A model generated the notes under the pieces. That model saw nothing but the letters and a program-made list of their open reading frames with translations, had not been told where the DNA came from and did not search any database. This document shows positions 45,791-57,344 of a stretch of DNA of 64,000 nt, one piece after another. This DNA comes from Artocarpus heterophyllus (Eukaryota; Streptophyta; Magnoliopsida; Rosales; Moraceae). Made by a program: the position numbers and the translations under genes. The stretch spans positions 1 to 64,000 of the forward strand of contig JAJQZP010000428.1 in the NCBI GenBank assembly GCA_025403435.1. The letters are read 5' to 3'. Numbering within the stretch: the stretch's first letter is position 1; each line of letters starts with the position of its first letter.

Positions 45791-46532
45791 TAATCTCCTT
45801 TAGAAAAAACGACATGTAGTTTTTGTGAAAAATGACATCGTTTTTCACTTGGAAAAACTCTTAAAGAGAATCCAAAATCTAAATTTTTGAGTTTTTCTTC
45901 AAATCTTGGTTTTCTTACAGCTTTTTAAGTATAAAAACAATATAATATATAAACAATACATAATCATTTCTATACAATATAAGCTCATTTCTATAGATTT
46001 TCATACTCAAAACATAACCAAAATCTAAGTTTTGAGTTTGAAAAGTTTACCTCAAATTCAAGCCAATATGTTGTTTTAATCACCAAAATACCATTGTTTC
46101 CTTGATCTATGAGTTTGTGGAAGGTTGTTTTATGGCTTTGTGAGAAATGACTTGAAGATATCACTTGGGTTTTGCCTTGAATTTTCTCTGCTTTTGGGTT
46201 TTTTATTAAGGAAGAAGAAGAAAAGAAAATAGAGAGAAGAAAAAAGAAAATAGGGAAGTAGGGAGAGAGAGACGTGAGAAAGGAAGAGAGAAAGAAGTTG
46301 AATAAAAAGAAGAAAGATAATTGAGGGGGAGACAAGGCAGGTGAAGAGCAGGTGAGTCTTGTCTCCTTCGGAGACTTTTACCAAAAAGATGCAAATGTTC
46401 TATTTTTGTAAATAAATGGAACAACATAAGCAACTTGGTAAATTTTAGATACTACAAAATTTCAATTTGACACAATTTATACATTAAATTTTACACAATT
46501 ATACTCTTTAAAATAACAGGTATTACACTACA

Positions 46533-47160
46533 TGATTACTTCGATTATAAGTGATCATGGTGGCGAGTTAGACAGCGGTGCCTTTGAAGGCTATGAACAT
46601 AATTTTTTGGCACCAAGAACTCCTCAACAAAATGGTGTGGTTGGACGAAGAAACAGAGTTTTATAAAAAAATGATTAGGACTATGCTTAGTGAAAATGGT
46701 TTACTAAAATATTTTTGGGCCAAAGCCGTTAATACTGCATGCTATGTTGTTAATAAAGTTCTTATTAGACCTAAATTAAATAAAAGCCCTTATGAGCTTT
46801 TGAAGGGTAGAAAACCCAATATAGGCTATTTTAAAGTCTTTGGATGCAAATGCTTTATTTTAAACACCAAAGATAATTTAGGAAAATTTGATGCAAAATA
46901 TGATGTTGGCATTTTTCTTGGTCACTCTACTACTAGTAAAGCTTGTAGAGTGTTTAATAAAAGAACTCAAGTTGTAGAAGAATCGACACATGTTGTATTT
47001 GATGAAACTAATGTTTCTGTCGAGAAAGTGGAAGATGATGATTTAGGTTTGGAACATCAAAAGAAGAACTTAGAAATTGCAGACAAAGGAAAAGAGGTTC
47101 AAGAAGATCCAAACTCTTTTCAAAAGATCATCTCCCAACCAACTCAACAATCACAAGATT
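46533..47160 (+). pseudogene. pol: SIRE-like integrase, continued after insertion
   Basis: The core resumes with IISDHGGEL, the second catalytic Asp, then LAPRTPQQNGVV, with Gly in the place where the catalytic Glu should follow (VVGRRNR). KYFWAKAVNTACYVVNKVLIRP, SPYELLKGRKP and FGCKCFILNTKDNLGKFDAK are clear copia integrase wording. One stop follows the NGVV motif (46663-46665). Loss of Glu and the nested insertion both inactivate it. Confidence 0.85.
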
Positions 47161-47335
47161 AATATCAAATAGAGCACTCAAAAGATAAGTCCACTTCACA
47201 TCTTTACCAAAAGATTGGAGATATCATTCCTATCACCCTAAGATTATATTATCACTCATGATAGTCCAACACATGGGGTGAGAACTTGATCATTATCAAA
47301 AAATATTTATAGCAATTTAGCTTTTATTTCATAAA

Positions 47336-48510
47336 TTGAACCAAAATATTTTAAAGATGTTGAAAATGATGAATTTTTGGATTTTGTTTATACAAGAAGA
47401 GCTGAATCAATTTGAAAGGAATGATGTATGGAAACTTGTTCCTAAGCCTAGTTCTCAATCCATAATTGGTACTAAATGGGTGTTTAGAAATAAAAAGGAC
47501 AAGCATAGTATAATTGTGTGAAACAAGGCTAGATTTGTAGACCAATGTTTCAATCAAGAAGAAGTTATCGATTATGAAGAAACTTTTGCATCAGTGGCTC
47601 ATCTGAAGTCTATAAGAATATTACTTGCTTTTGCTTGCTATAAAGAATTCACTATTTATCAAATGAATGTAAAAAGCACATTCTTAAAAGTATATGTTAT
47701 TAGTAGCCCAATGTTTCAATCAAGAAGAAGTTATCGATTATAAAGAAACTTTTGCATCAGTTGCTCGTCTAAAGTCTATAAGAATATTACTTGCTTTTGT
47801 TTGCTATAAAGAATTCACTCTTTATCAAATGAATGTAAAAAGCACATTCTTAAAAGTATATGTTTTAGAAGAGGTTTATGTTGAACCACTTGGGTTTCAA
47901 GATCATAAGTATCCAAATCATGTTTTCAAATTGAAAAATGCTTTATACGATTTAAAACAAGCTCCTAAAGCTTGGTATAGTAGACTTAGCAAATTTTAAT
48001 TGAAAATAGTTTTTCCATGGGAAAAGCGAATACAACTCTTTTTTACAAAAACAAAGGGTGAAGATTTAATTATTATTCAAATCTATGTTGATGACATTAT
48101 TTTTAATGCTACTAATGTTGCTTTATGTGAATAATTTTCTAAGTATATGCATAGCGAATTGGAAATGAGCATGATAGGAGAATCAAATTTCTTCCTTGGA
48201 TTGCAAATCAAACAAGCCAATGATGACATCTTCATTAATCAAGCAAAGTATGTAAGGGATCTCCTCAAAAGATTTGAATTGGAAAAGCTAAAGCCAATAC
48301 CAACTTCTATAAGCTCATCAATAAAATTGGATAAGGATGAAAATGGTATGGTGATAGATATTACAAAGTATCGAGATATGATCAGTTCCTTACTTTATTT
48401 AACCGTAAATAGATCAAATATAATGTTTGTGTTGGGCTTTGTGCTCGATTTCAAGCAAATCCTAAAGAATATAATCTTGGTGTTGTTAATCATATTTTTT
48501 GATATTTAAG
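47336..48510 (+). pseudogene. pol: SIRE-like reverse transcriptase with internal tandem duplication
   Basis: ELNQFERNDVWKLVPKP and IGTKWVFRNKKD open the RT. The block FNQEEVIDYEETFASVA through YQMNVKSTFLKVYV is present twice, from a 166-bp tandem duplication. The rest continues EVYVEPLGFQ, LKQAPKAWYSRL, the catalytic box YVDD (48084-48095), SMIGESNFFLGLQI and LKRFELEKLKPIPTS. Several stops lie between. The original frame is lost. Confidence 0.82.
47533..47864 (+). repeat. 166-bp tandem duplication in RT
   Basis: ccaatgtttcaatcaagaag begins at 47542 and again at 47708. The units differ at a handful of bases, so the duplication is not fresh. Confidence 0.88.
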
Positions 48511-49045
48511 TGGCACTAAGAGTTTAGGTTTGTGGTGTCTTAAAGGCACTCATATAGACTTAATTAGCTATTCTGATGCTGATTAGACTGGTTACATAAT
48601 TGATCAAAAAAGCACTAGCAGTACTTGTCACCTTCTAGAATTTTCATTAGTTTCATGGTTTAGCAAGAAACAAAACTCAGCTGCTCTATCAACCGCGGAA
48701 GCCAAATACGTTTCGGGAGCTAGTTGTTGTGCACAATTCTTGTGGATGAAACAAACACTCTCAGACTTAGGTTAGTACTATAATCATGTACCAATTATGT
48801 GTGATAATACTAGTGCTATCAATTTTTCAAAGAACCCTATTTTATATTCACACACCAAGCATATAGAAATTAGTCATCATTTCTTACGTGACCATATGCA
48901 AAAAGGAGATATCACCTTGGAATTCATTAGCACCGATCACCAACTTGCAGACATATTCACCAAACCTCTTGCACTTGATCGCTTCTCTCATCTAAGAAGA
49001 GGACTCGATATTTTGGATGCTTCGAACTTAAATTTAAAGGTTTGA
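48511..49045 (+). pseudogene. pol: SIRE-like RNase H and polyprotein C-terminus
   Basis: Reads LISYSDAD, STSSTCHLLEFSLVSWFSKKQN, ALSTAEAKYVSGASCCAQFLWMKQ, IMCDNTSAINFSKNPILYSH (at the limit), TKHIEISHHFLRDHM and HQLADIFTKPLALDRF. Stops stand where Trp or similar residues are expected. Catalytic acids are still visible. It ends at 49043-49045. Confidence 0.85.
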
Positions 49046-49629
49046 GAAACTCATGCATACTTGTTCCATTTGATTGATCTTCATATAAATTGCTTTACAT
49101 ATTGTATTAATTGTGATTATTAATTTGTAAATGTATTTCATTGAATTTAAAAATTGTCATCATAATTGTTTTTGTGTTTATTTCATAAGTATATGGGTGA
49201 TATATCTTTTTATTTTCTATTTATGAAAATATGATTTTATTAAAATAATTTTTTTTAGTTTGTTATTCATATTTAAAACATTTTGTACTTAAATTGTTTC
49301 AAGTTTACAAAAATTAGATTTTTTTTTATAATTTTTCCAAGCTGCAAAACTATAACTGGGGCTACATTTTCATCAATTGCAGTTGACTGCAACCAGTATA
49401 ATGCAATCGACCACATCGTCGGAGAGTCCAAATCTAATATACTAACAAATTCCCTCAAGATTGAAAAGCTACACATATTAACAGGGACATCTATTATGCT
49501 CGACAGAGGGAGCTTAAGGTAAAGTACATGGTAAGAACTTTCTAAGCTGCAATTCTTGTTTAAGTAAAATTTTTATTATTATTTTACCAAAAGCAATCAA
49601 TTGTTTGTCATCATAAAAAAGGGGAAGAT
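49046..49629 (+). other. SIRE-like 3' untranslated region
   Basis: No gene. The last 190 bp repeat at 35648-35837; it ends in ggggaagat before the LTR. Confidence 0.6.
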
Positions 49630-50963
49630 TGTTGGCTCCAAGATTTCAAATGAAATATTTGCTTTTGTTTTGATGACAACAAACAATTAATTACTTAATT
49701 ATTAATGATTTATCTTGAGTATGCATTGTTATTTTTTGAAGAAATAATTTATTTAACATCTCATGGTAATTGGAAAAAATTCATCAACACTCGGGAGCAA
49801 TTAACGCGAAGGATTTTTATATCGAGAGCTTGAAGAATGAAAAAAAAAATCAACAACCTTTGAGAATAGGTTTTAATTTCATATATAAGCTTGTATGATG
49901 ATAGAGCATGCATGAAATTTTTATCAAGTTTAATTGGCTCAAGTTTGATTTAAATTCCTTAATTTTAAACTCAATTTCAAAGGTTTTAATTTTGATACTA
50001 AATCTTTTAAACTTAGTTTAAAATATATTTGAAGTGTTACAATATTATTCTAAATTAGTTCTATATGCTAAAAACTATTTTTCAAGACTTAGAGATTGTT
50101 TTATATTGATTTAAAATTGTTTTAGAATAAATTGTTTATACATGAATTTTAAAACAATATTTTTGGTGCCCAAGCCAGTTGTTGGGGCGCTATCAAATGC
50201 ACAAGCCTAGAAGGGTTGGTTCTAGCAATAGTGTTGTCGACTATGTCATGTATGTAGCGGTCGACCGTACAGTCTAACGACTAGTTTTTTAGCTGTTATA
50301 AATGCACCTTAAACGACTATAAATGGCTAGTTTTGAGTTCTGGCTTATAAATAGCCTCATTTCTGAGTTTGTTGATCACCAAGAACACCTATAATCATCC
50401 TTGCATCAATCTCTAAGTGTTCATCAAACCTTTGATAATTCTTTGAGGCAGACTTGCTAAAAATTCTCTTTATTTGTTAATCATCTCCTAGTTCATTCCA
50501 AATTATATTCCATACATTTCTAAGGGCTCTGAGTTGTTGTGCTTAAAATTTCCAAACCTTGTAAACCGAGTGCATTATATTTCCCAAGCCATAGTAAATT
50601 TTGGGGTTGTTTTGGTTAGTCAATCTCCGTAAAATTTTTGGATTGTAAGATGTTGTGGTGAGCTTTGGGTAAACAAAGTCATTGAATTATACTTGGAGTG
50701 ATTGTGTCGAAAAGATGGTCGAGATGGTGGAAGAGGTCACGTCAAGGTCTTGCTCGGTGGCAGTAAACGTATGCATATTTTCAAACTACTATAAATAGCG
50801 TTTACACTTCTCTTTACTTTCATGCATTTATAGTTGATTGAATCGTTTATTTTTGTTATTTGTGCATTTATTACTTGTGTGATCAATCTAAAAATTTCTA
50901 ATAATTGTAAAAGGTTTTAAAAACTCAATTCATTCTCTCTTGGTAGCTAGTCTTTGGCCAACA
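49630..50963 (+). repeat. Right LTR of SIRE-like element, 1334 bp
   Basis: TGTTGGCTCC...GGCCAACA, direct repeat of 35838-37203. Confidence 0.88.
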
Positions 50964-51006
50964 ATTTCAAGGGCAGCTCATTCATTGTCGTGGCTTTTGA
51001 TAAATT

Positions 51007-51690
51007 GCATATATTATGAGATCGTCTAGGAGCCCTTGGTGGCACGCCTGATTTATTCCTTTATCCATTTGATTTTGGGAAGGCTGAGCATAGGTGTTGG
51101 CAAGAATAATCCAGGCTTCATGAGAGGTGGTAGATTGAGTGATGAGGGAAAAAAGAGACGAGTGAGAGAACCAGTAACTGCACCAAAAATTAATTTTAGT
51201 CGAAGCCAGGTGTAGTATGTTGGATTTGGAGAAGTGACATTGTTTTTTGTAATGGTGGCAGGAGGAGGATGAGACCTATCGAGAAAATTTTTGAAGGTTA
51301 CAACCAATAAGGGTGACTTTCATTTGAAGTTTTCATGAGAGATAATGGATGGAGGTATGTTTGATTGTATTATTGACATGAAGAATAGTAAGTGGTTTGG
51401 TGGGTTCCTATGCATTGGGAATGGTGACCTGGGTAATTTCAATAGCCATGGATGGTGTTGAAGCAGCAGCGACGGTAGGTGGATGGCGCAGTGGCGTAGA
51501 GGGCGTTGTTGGCAAGGTAGTTGTAGCAAGGGGAGTGTGCTGCGGCTGGGAGGGTGGAGTACAACAACGGCATGGCCTGGTAGCTGATTTGGTGTGTGCA
51601 GCAGCGACAACAGCGGTGGCAGAGTTAAGGTGGCAAAAAAGAAAAAGAAAATTGAGGTTGGAAATAAAAATAGTTTATTGAATCCATTGA
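51007..51690 (-). pseudogene. Copia-type Gag fragment
   Basis: On the minus strand, one frame reads SLFSLITQSTTSHEAWIILA and NTYAQPSQNQMDKG (51045-51160), which matches the copia Gag pattern of a TTS.EAW block followed by L..YA.PS. Upstream on the same strand another frame holds a Pro/Leu-rich N-terminal stretch ending NIPPSIISHENFK, also Gag-like. The frames differ, so at least one frameshift separates them. No protease or pol follows. It is a solitary scrap beside the SIRE-like LTR. Confidence 0.6.
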
Positions 51691-51694
51691 ACAA

Positions 51695-52537
51695 ATGACA
51701 GTACAGAGTTTGAGACCAGAGAATAATAGAGGAGAATTTGCCATAGCCTTTCTATTGAACAAAATGAATGTATAGAGTTTAAGCAATCCTAAATTGAGTA
51801 AGTTTACAAGTAAGATGTTATAAAATTCTATTTAAGAAGCAAACTAGACAACAAAAGGGAAAGGAAATAAAAGTTCCTAATAGTTGTAAAATTCAAATTA
51901 TTTAATTGTATTTTTTTCTTTTCCACCCATCTGCCAAACAAACAATTTCCATGGCAGTTCAGAGAAATATGATTAAATGATCTAATCAGAATATATATAT
52001 ATATATATATAAAGAAACAACAACAACTGAAAAAAGGGCTCCCAAGATGACAAAGAATGCAATATATATATATAAGCAACGATCTTTAAAATTTTAATTG
52101 AACATATTTACTTGTATAACAGATTTCATTCTTAATTAGATGGTCGTTTTAAAAAAATTATACTAAATCACCCTTACAAAGGTATATCCTTGAGATCTCA
52201 AAGAAGTTAACAATTGGTGACGCATGCTTCATTATACACATAATATATATATATATATATATATATATTCCTTTATACCAATTTTTCTAGATTAAACCAA
52301 ACTCTTAATTCTTTTGCTGTAAATCAAACTATGATTTCACTTACTTCAAGAAAAGGGAAAAAAAGGAAACTATTTATTTCATTAAAAAAAAAAAAAAAAA
52401 CAAGTGGTGCTAAGTTTTGTTCACATGAATTTTCCTTTTATTCAACCAAACGACTTTACGTCTTAAGTGCAAACTGTAATAAATTCGTATGCTCATACGG
52501 TTCATAAGGTTTTCTTTTGTAAATCAATATATTCAAA
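51695..52537. other. AT-rich intergenic sequence with two (TA)n tracts
   Basis: (TA)n at 51991-52010 and 52243-52269; A-run at 52384-52400. No supported gene. Confidence 0.55.
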
Positions 52538-52836
52538 GGAAAATTTTAGATTAGTACCTTATATTATATTATATCGAAATAAGAGTTGGGTACCTTATGT
52601 TTTAGAATATATTATATCGGTAGCTCAACCTTTTAGAAAATCTTTTTTTTAGTATCCAGAGGTATTTTTTGGGTACTAAATATGTGTTTTTTGTACCTTT
52701 TTATGTCCCAAAAAAAGGCATTCGGGTATTAAAGAAGATTTTCTAAAAGATAGAGGTACTTACATAAAATATTCCAAAACATAGGATACCAAACTCAAAT
52801 TTTGATATAACACAAATACTAAATTGAAATTATCCC
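52538..52836. mobile_element. Foldback MITE-like element
   Basis: The left arm (52538-52650) reads ggaaaattttagattagta ... cttttagaaaatctt. It is closely matched by the reverse complement of the right arm (52729-52836), with the pairs aagattttctaaaag, ataggataccaaactc and ctaaattgaaattatccc. The loop is about 80 bp. No target duplication is clear. Confidence 0.7.
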
Positions 52837-54300
52837 TAAAGTCAAATAGTTTATATATTCGTTTATACTAAACAATAAAACTTCATAAGGTTTTTCTCAT
52901 TTTTTAAAAGTATTTTCTTATTTTTTTTTAAGTACACGATTTGTAAGTTTTTTTTCCATAAATTGATAGATTCAAATAGTTTGTATAATTCATTTATATT
53001 AAACAATAAAAATTGAATGAAAAAAATATTTTTTGAAAAGAAAGAAGCCACTTCTTTTTTAGAATGTTATTTAATGTTGAAATCTTTGTTCTTTCAGAAA
53101 AAGTAGGGCATGATATTTTTTTTAAGTGCCATGTGTAATGAGTATTTTTTAAGTAAGTTTGTTCTTAATAGTAATTTTATTAACGATTAATATAGTAATA
53201 AGAAGTTTTATTAAAAAATACGTGTAAAAAGTAAAATAAAAGATGTCAATAAATGCATTTTTTTATTAAATGCAAGGAAAGGGGGAATTTTTTTTTTTTG
53301 GGGACGTAGGCCAATTCAATTTTTTTAATAGAAGAAATAGGGCAATACATTGTTGATTATGATTTATGACCAACAATTGAATGGAAAGTGACACATAAAG
53401 TCGTTTTATTGTGGTGGGTCTAATGTACTAATGCTAGAACCTCTGTAGTTGATAAATATAATTTCATTTTGCAATTTAAATATTTGTAAGAAGTCAAAAT
53501 TTTATCTTTTCTTTTGTGTAAGTGATGATTCAAATGTAAGAATCTTTAGGCTTTCCCAGTAAATTGTTACATTTTACAATCTAGCATTTAAATTTACAAG
53601 TATATTATACCGGTAAATATTACATATTTAACTGTTACTTTTACAAATTGGATATTTTACCGTTCCCAAGATCCATACTAAGGATGCTTCTTCACATAGT
53701 TGTATAGTCCTATTGTTTGACCTGTTATTTAAACTAAAATTTTAATTGAAAGGGTAAACCAAAATTCTTTAATTGAACTATCACAAAATAACAAACATGA
53801 TTGTCCAATTTAAAAACAAAAATTAAGGAAAAAAATTTACAAGATATACTATTAAATTTAGTTATAACAAAGACAAATATTTAAATTTTATGGTCCTCAC
53901 ATCTCTTTTTTTAATCGAGATTCGAGAGTTTAATAATCTAATTAATAGAAGGATTAATTCAAGATAATTTAATAGATTGAAAACTTGTTCTATGATATTT
54001 TTTTAAATAAAATTTAAATAGAATTCGATCTATAATTTTGGAACTAAAAATAATATTAATCTTTTTCTTTGGGTGTTTCTTGGAGCTTGGAAGAACTTTT
54101 CATTAAATAGACTTGTTCATCTTCCTGCTTTATTTTTTTGTTCTTTGCCATCCGTGAATGAAACTGTCAAAGATGATTTTTTATTTCTTTTTTTATTAAT
54201 TAAATAGACGCATTTTACTGTTTTCCATAAAAAAAAAAGTGTGTGATGAAAACGTCGGCTGTCCAAGCGCATGCGAAAACCGGGATTCATCTACCGAGCT
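52837..54300. other. AT-rich intergenic sequence
   Basis: No supported gene. Poly-T and poly-A runs only. Confidence 0.5.
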
Positions 54301-54301
54301 C

Positions 54302-54435
54302 CACGTATGGGGAAAAAAATATTATAATTAAAAATAATTAAAAAGTATTCTTAAAAAAATAATTCAGCAATCTGTCAGCCTTATCCAAATTCTGTTCATG
54401 TTAGCTACTTTTCCACTTCTTCTTGGGTATAAATA
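54302..54435 (+). promoter_or_regulatory. Promoter of small-protein gene copy 2
   Basis: cacgta (54302-54307), CTGTCA..CTTATCCA..TCTGTT (54372-54395) and TATAAATA (54428-54435) repeat the order found before copy 1. Distances from the CTGTCA word to the TATA box are 56 bp here and 61 bp there; from the ACGT word, 126 and about 138 bp. Confidence 0.55.
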
Positions 54436-54532
54436 GCCACCAAGATGACATACTTTTCCACCCAAAGTGAAAAAAAGTAAAAAAGAAAAGAAAAGAAAAA
54501 CAGATTTTGAAAAGAAGAAAACCTGGGAAAGT

Positions 54533-54534
<2 letters not shown>

Positions 54535-54563
<29 letters not shown>
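54535..54563. repeat. (GA)n tract in 5' leader of copy 2
   Basis: About 14 GA units directly before the start codon. Copy 1 has a shorter, interrupted GA tract at 28875-28905. Confidence 0.95.
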
Positions 54564-54564
<1 letters not shown>

Positions 54565-54569
<5 letters not shown>

Positions 54570-54807
54570 AGACATTGCAATTTTGGTGACTGAGGAGTTT
54601 GAGAGAAGTGCCAGCCGGTCAAGCAAGGATGTGGGCAGTACTAAAGGAAAAAATCAAGAATTGGGATTGGTTTCTTGTGTTTCAGTGCTGGCTCAATCTC
54701 TAAAGGAGAAGATTGGACAAGAAAAGATGGAGTTTTTGAAGCTGGTGATGAAGGAGCCCAAAACCCAGATTGGTCTTGCAGCTTCTAATGGATTCTTTTC
54801 TGCGTGA
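54565..54807 (+). CDS. Plant small protein, 80 aa, copy 2
   Basis: This intact single-exon ORF is paralogous to 28908-29144. Shared blocks are MTDIAILV, EEFERS/R, KDVG, GLVS.VSVL.Q.LK.K, EKME and the identical last 17 residues EPKTQIGLAASNGFFSA. The two proteins differ mainly in the middle and by small length changes. A (GA)n tract ends one base before the ATG in the leader, as in copy 1. Both copies face the same way and lie about 25.7 kb apart, with the BAHD gene and nested retroelements between them, so this looks like an old local duplication pushed apart by insertions. Function unknown. Confidence 0.82.
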
Positions 54808-55589
54808 TCATTTTGATCTTTTTTTTTTTGGGGGGTTTCCTTTTCAGTGTTGTATACATGATCATATGATGCTTTTTTTTTTTTTCCCTTTGATTAATGC
54901 ATGTTTGTCAAAAGATGGCTGTGATTATGTGATTTTTGAGTTGATGTACTGGAAATCACTTGAGAAATGAAAGCTTGTTAAGAGGGCCAGATTGTTATCT
55001 GGGATGCCAAATTTTGTGCAATAACGAATTGCAAGAGAGGAGGATCAGATGGAAGAATTTGCAGATGGAATGCAATATTTTTGCTTAGTTAGATAGAAAA
55101 CCATGGTCTGAGGTTGTATTTATTGAAAAACTTTTTTTTATACCATGATTAGAACTTTACTATTTATAAAACTATAAATTTCATAATTTTCAATTTAATA
55201 TCTGCTATATCTTTCTAACTGGCATCCACATGTTTATTAATAGGAAAATGTAACTTTATACTTAAGGGTTGCATAAGGTTTTATTTAACCCAAGTGATAA
55301 ATATGTATGTATGGACACGTGGCACTTAGTTATAGATGCAAAACTTTTGATACTTTTCCACGGTCTCCTTCTAATTTAGCAGAAAATTTCCAACAGTTGG
55401 GAGAAGAAGATTAATTGGATTAAAACAGATAAGCGTGACCCCATAGCTAAAAATTATATTCCAACAAAGCCAAAACGCATATAAGACCTGCCTTTCTATG
55501 AAAAAAAAAAAAAAAAAAAACTTGCCTCTTCCAGGAAACAAAGAGGTTCATGGAAAACAGGTTAAATCCTTGGTTTAGCTAATTTCAAT
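54808..55589. other. 3' flank of copy 2 and AT-rich spacer
   Basis: No further gene. T-runs follow the stop; a pure A-run lies at 55500-55520. Confidence 0.5.
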
Positions 55590-57042
55590 GGGTAATTTAT
55601 AGAGTGATTGAAAAGTATGGTTAGAATTAATGGTTAGAAAAAATTTTGATTAAATACATTGTAGTATGTGAGAGTTTTATAAAGACGTCCCCTCTGTTAA
55701 TTGATTGTGAGATTTGACCATTAGTTGACCATTAATTTTGCTCAAAATACCACAATTGCCCCGCCATCCATTAGGAAATGTTTTAAGCTATTTATGCACT
55801 TGGAAGACTTTTTTTACCTTCTTTGATATTGAAAAATCAGTATAAACAATTTAAACACACTTGTAAGTATAAATTTCACTCTAATAGAAATGTTTTTGTT
55901 TCTTCTTTTGCTAAAAATAACAATTATGTCAAAAATAATATAAAATAAAAAGATTAAAATCATAGAGTCAAAAAAAGTCTACAACTAATGCCCCAAACAT
56001 ATAACATATGGATCCACATTTTCAATTTTAAAAAGTTGGTCGTTATACAGACTAATCACATAGAGTAAACATAAGCACATATACTAATCAAAATTACACA
56101 TCAATCTCAACAAAACTAAAACATATTAATTAATTTTAATAAAACAAAAACTAAATAATTCTAAAACTATAATTCAATTATAAACAATGTTTATTTTTCA
56201 TTAAACATTACAAATTATAAAAAAAATAAAAAATAGATATTTTTTGAGAAAAATAAAAAATATATAATTTAAAAAAAATTAAGAAAACAAAAACTAAAGA
56301 AATATTTATTAAAAAATAAAGAAATCTTATTTAAAAAACCCAAAGAGATTTGATTTCAAAGAGAAAAACCAAAGAAATCTTCCTCCCTCCTTCTCTCTTT
56401 CTAGGTGTGACAATGAAGGGGGTGTTTCGGTGGTCTGGGGTAGGGTGGGGTGGCCTGGACTAGGCAATGGGGAAGTGTCTCGCCGAGGTCATAGGTGGGG
56501 GGTGGGCTGGGCTAGGGGAGAGGGGTGAACGGGGTGTCTGGGCACGATGGGAAACAACAGGGCTGGGGGAGGGTGGCTCCGATGGTCTGGTTTAGGCTAG
56601 GTGATAGGGGAGGAAGGCAGGTGAGGTGCAATGGCAGGGAAAGGCGGAGACGGGTGGCGAGAGTTGGCTCAGCTGCTGGACGCATGGGGCTCAATGGGCT
56701 GTGATGGGGTGCTACGGCTCGAGGGAGGGAGAGAGGATGAGAGGCAAGTCGCGATGGGCTGCGACGGTTGGAATGAGGCAACTAGGCAGAGTAGAGGGAA
56801 GGAGATCAGGTTGGGGGTGGGTTTGGAGCTTTTCTTTTGTCTAATTAGTTTTTAGGGTTTTTTAAATGAATGGTTAAAATTTAATTTTAAATATCAATGG
56901 TTGAGATTAAATTGGACATTTTGGTCAGTTTAAACAAAAATTTAACAGAGTTAACTCTAAGGGTTGTCAATATAATTAGTTTTAGTAAAAAAATATCACT
57001 GTAATTTGCGTAAAACACAAAAAGTATCAGTGTAATTTTTCC
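55590..57042. mobile_element. Candidate non-autonomous MULE carrying a G-rich segment
   Basis: The left end gggtaatttatagagtgat and the inverted right end ggaaaaattacactgatac are similar. Further in, ctctgttaa, ttgaccat and aaaataccacaattgccc on the left find parallels in inverted order on the right (ctctgttaa, ctgacc, aaaatgtccaattt). Flanks aatttcaat (55581-55589) and tattccaat (57043-57051) agree at seven of nine bases, the duplication length of Mutator-like elements. The interior holds an unusual G-rich block (56411-56835). The ends have diverged, so the call needs an alignment. Confidence 0.5.
56411..56835. other. Strongly G-skewed GC-rich block
   Basis: The plus strand is packed with GGG and GGGG runs in otherwise AT-rich DNA. 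Overlapping ORFs on both strands (for example 56512-56781 minus, 56626-56844 plus) have no recognisable domain. It might be captured gene sequence or a low-complexity expansion. Several runs could form G-quadruplexes. Confidence 0.6.
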
Positions 57043-57344
57043 TATTCCAATTATTGTCTAGTAAATCATATATATCCAATCTCGTTTTGCATCGTTTTTT
57101 TTTTTCTTTTCTTTTGACATATCATATGTGTGCACTAACTGTTAAAACTTACAAACTGAAAAAGAAGAAGAAGAGGAAGAAGAAGTAATGTTAGTTTATC
57201 TCTAATTGGATAAGTCAAAATAATTTACGGAAGCAATTTTAAAAGGCATCCATGGTAGCACTACACATCAATAGAGAGTGAGTTCTATAATACGAGACTC
57301 ACAAATGATAAATACTAGTGGTATTTTTAAACATTTTTTTTGGG

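Larger units (their letters stand above)
39615..46527. mobile_element. LTR-type insertion (probable solo LTR, ~2.4 kb without copia-2) with 5-bp target duplication
   Basis: It starts TGTAACGTCCC and ends GGTATTACA, flanked by ctaca at 39610-39614 and 46528-46532. Without the nested copia-2 (40252-44795 plus one duplicated flank) it is about 2.36 kb. There is no polyprotein, primer site or polypurine tract, so it reads best as a solo LTR, probably of a gypsy family. Its orientation is uncertain. It splits the SIRE-like integrase. Confidence 0.8.
35838..50963 (+). mobile_element. SIRE/Maximus-like Ty1/copia element, split by a nested insertion
   Basis: LTRs at 35838-37203 and 49630-50963 (TGTTGG...CCAACA, left ends altered to TATTGG and CTAATA) flank an initiator-Met primer site, gag, protease, integrase, RT and RNase H. 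The integrase is interrupted by 39615-46527, and the 5-bp duplication ctaca is seen at both sides. The reading frames are heavily decayed by stops, so it is inactive. The lineage is guessed from the Gag and linker style. Confidence 0.85.

Noticed and set aside
51397..51681. 94-codon plus-strand ORF, Val/Gly-rich
   Set aside because: It is the complement of the copia Gag fragment on the minus strand, which has matching motifs.
56512..56844. Pro/Ser-rich and Gly/Arg-rich ORFs on opposite strands of the G-rich block
   Set aside because: The skewed composition removes stops in several frames; no motif supports any one reading.
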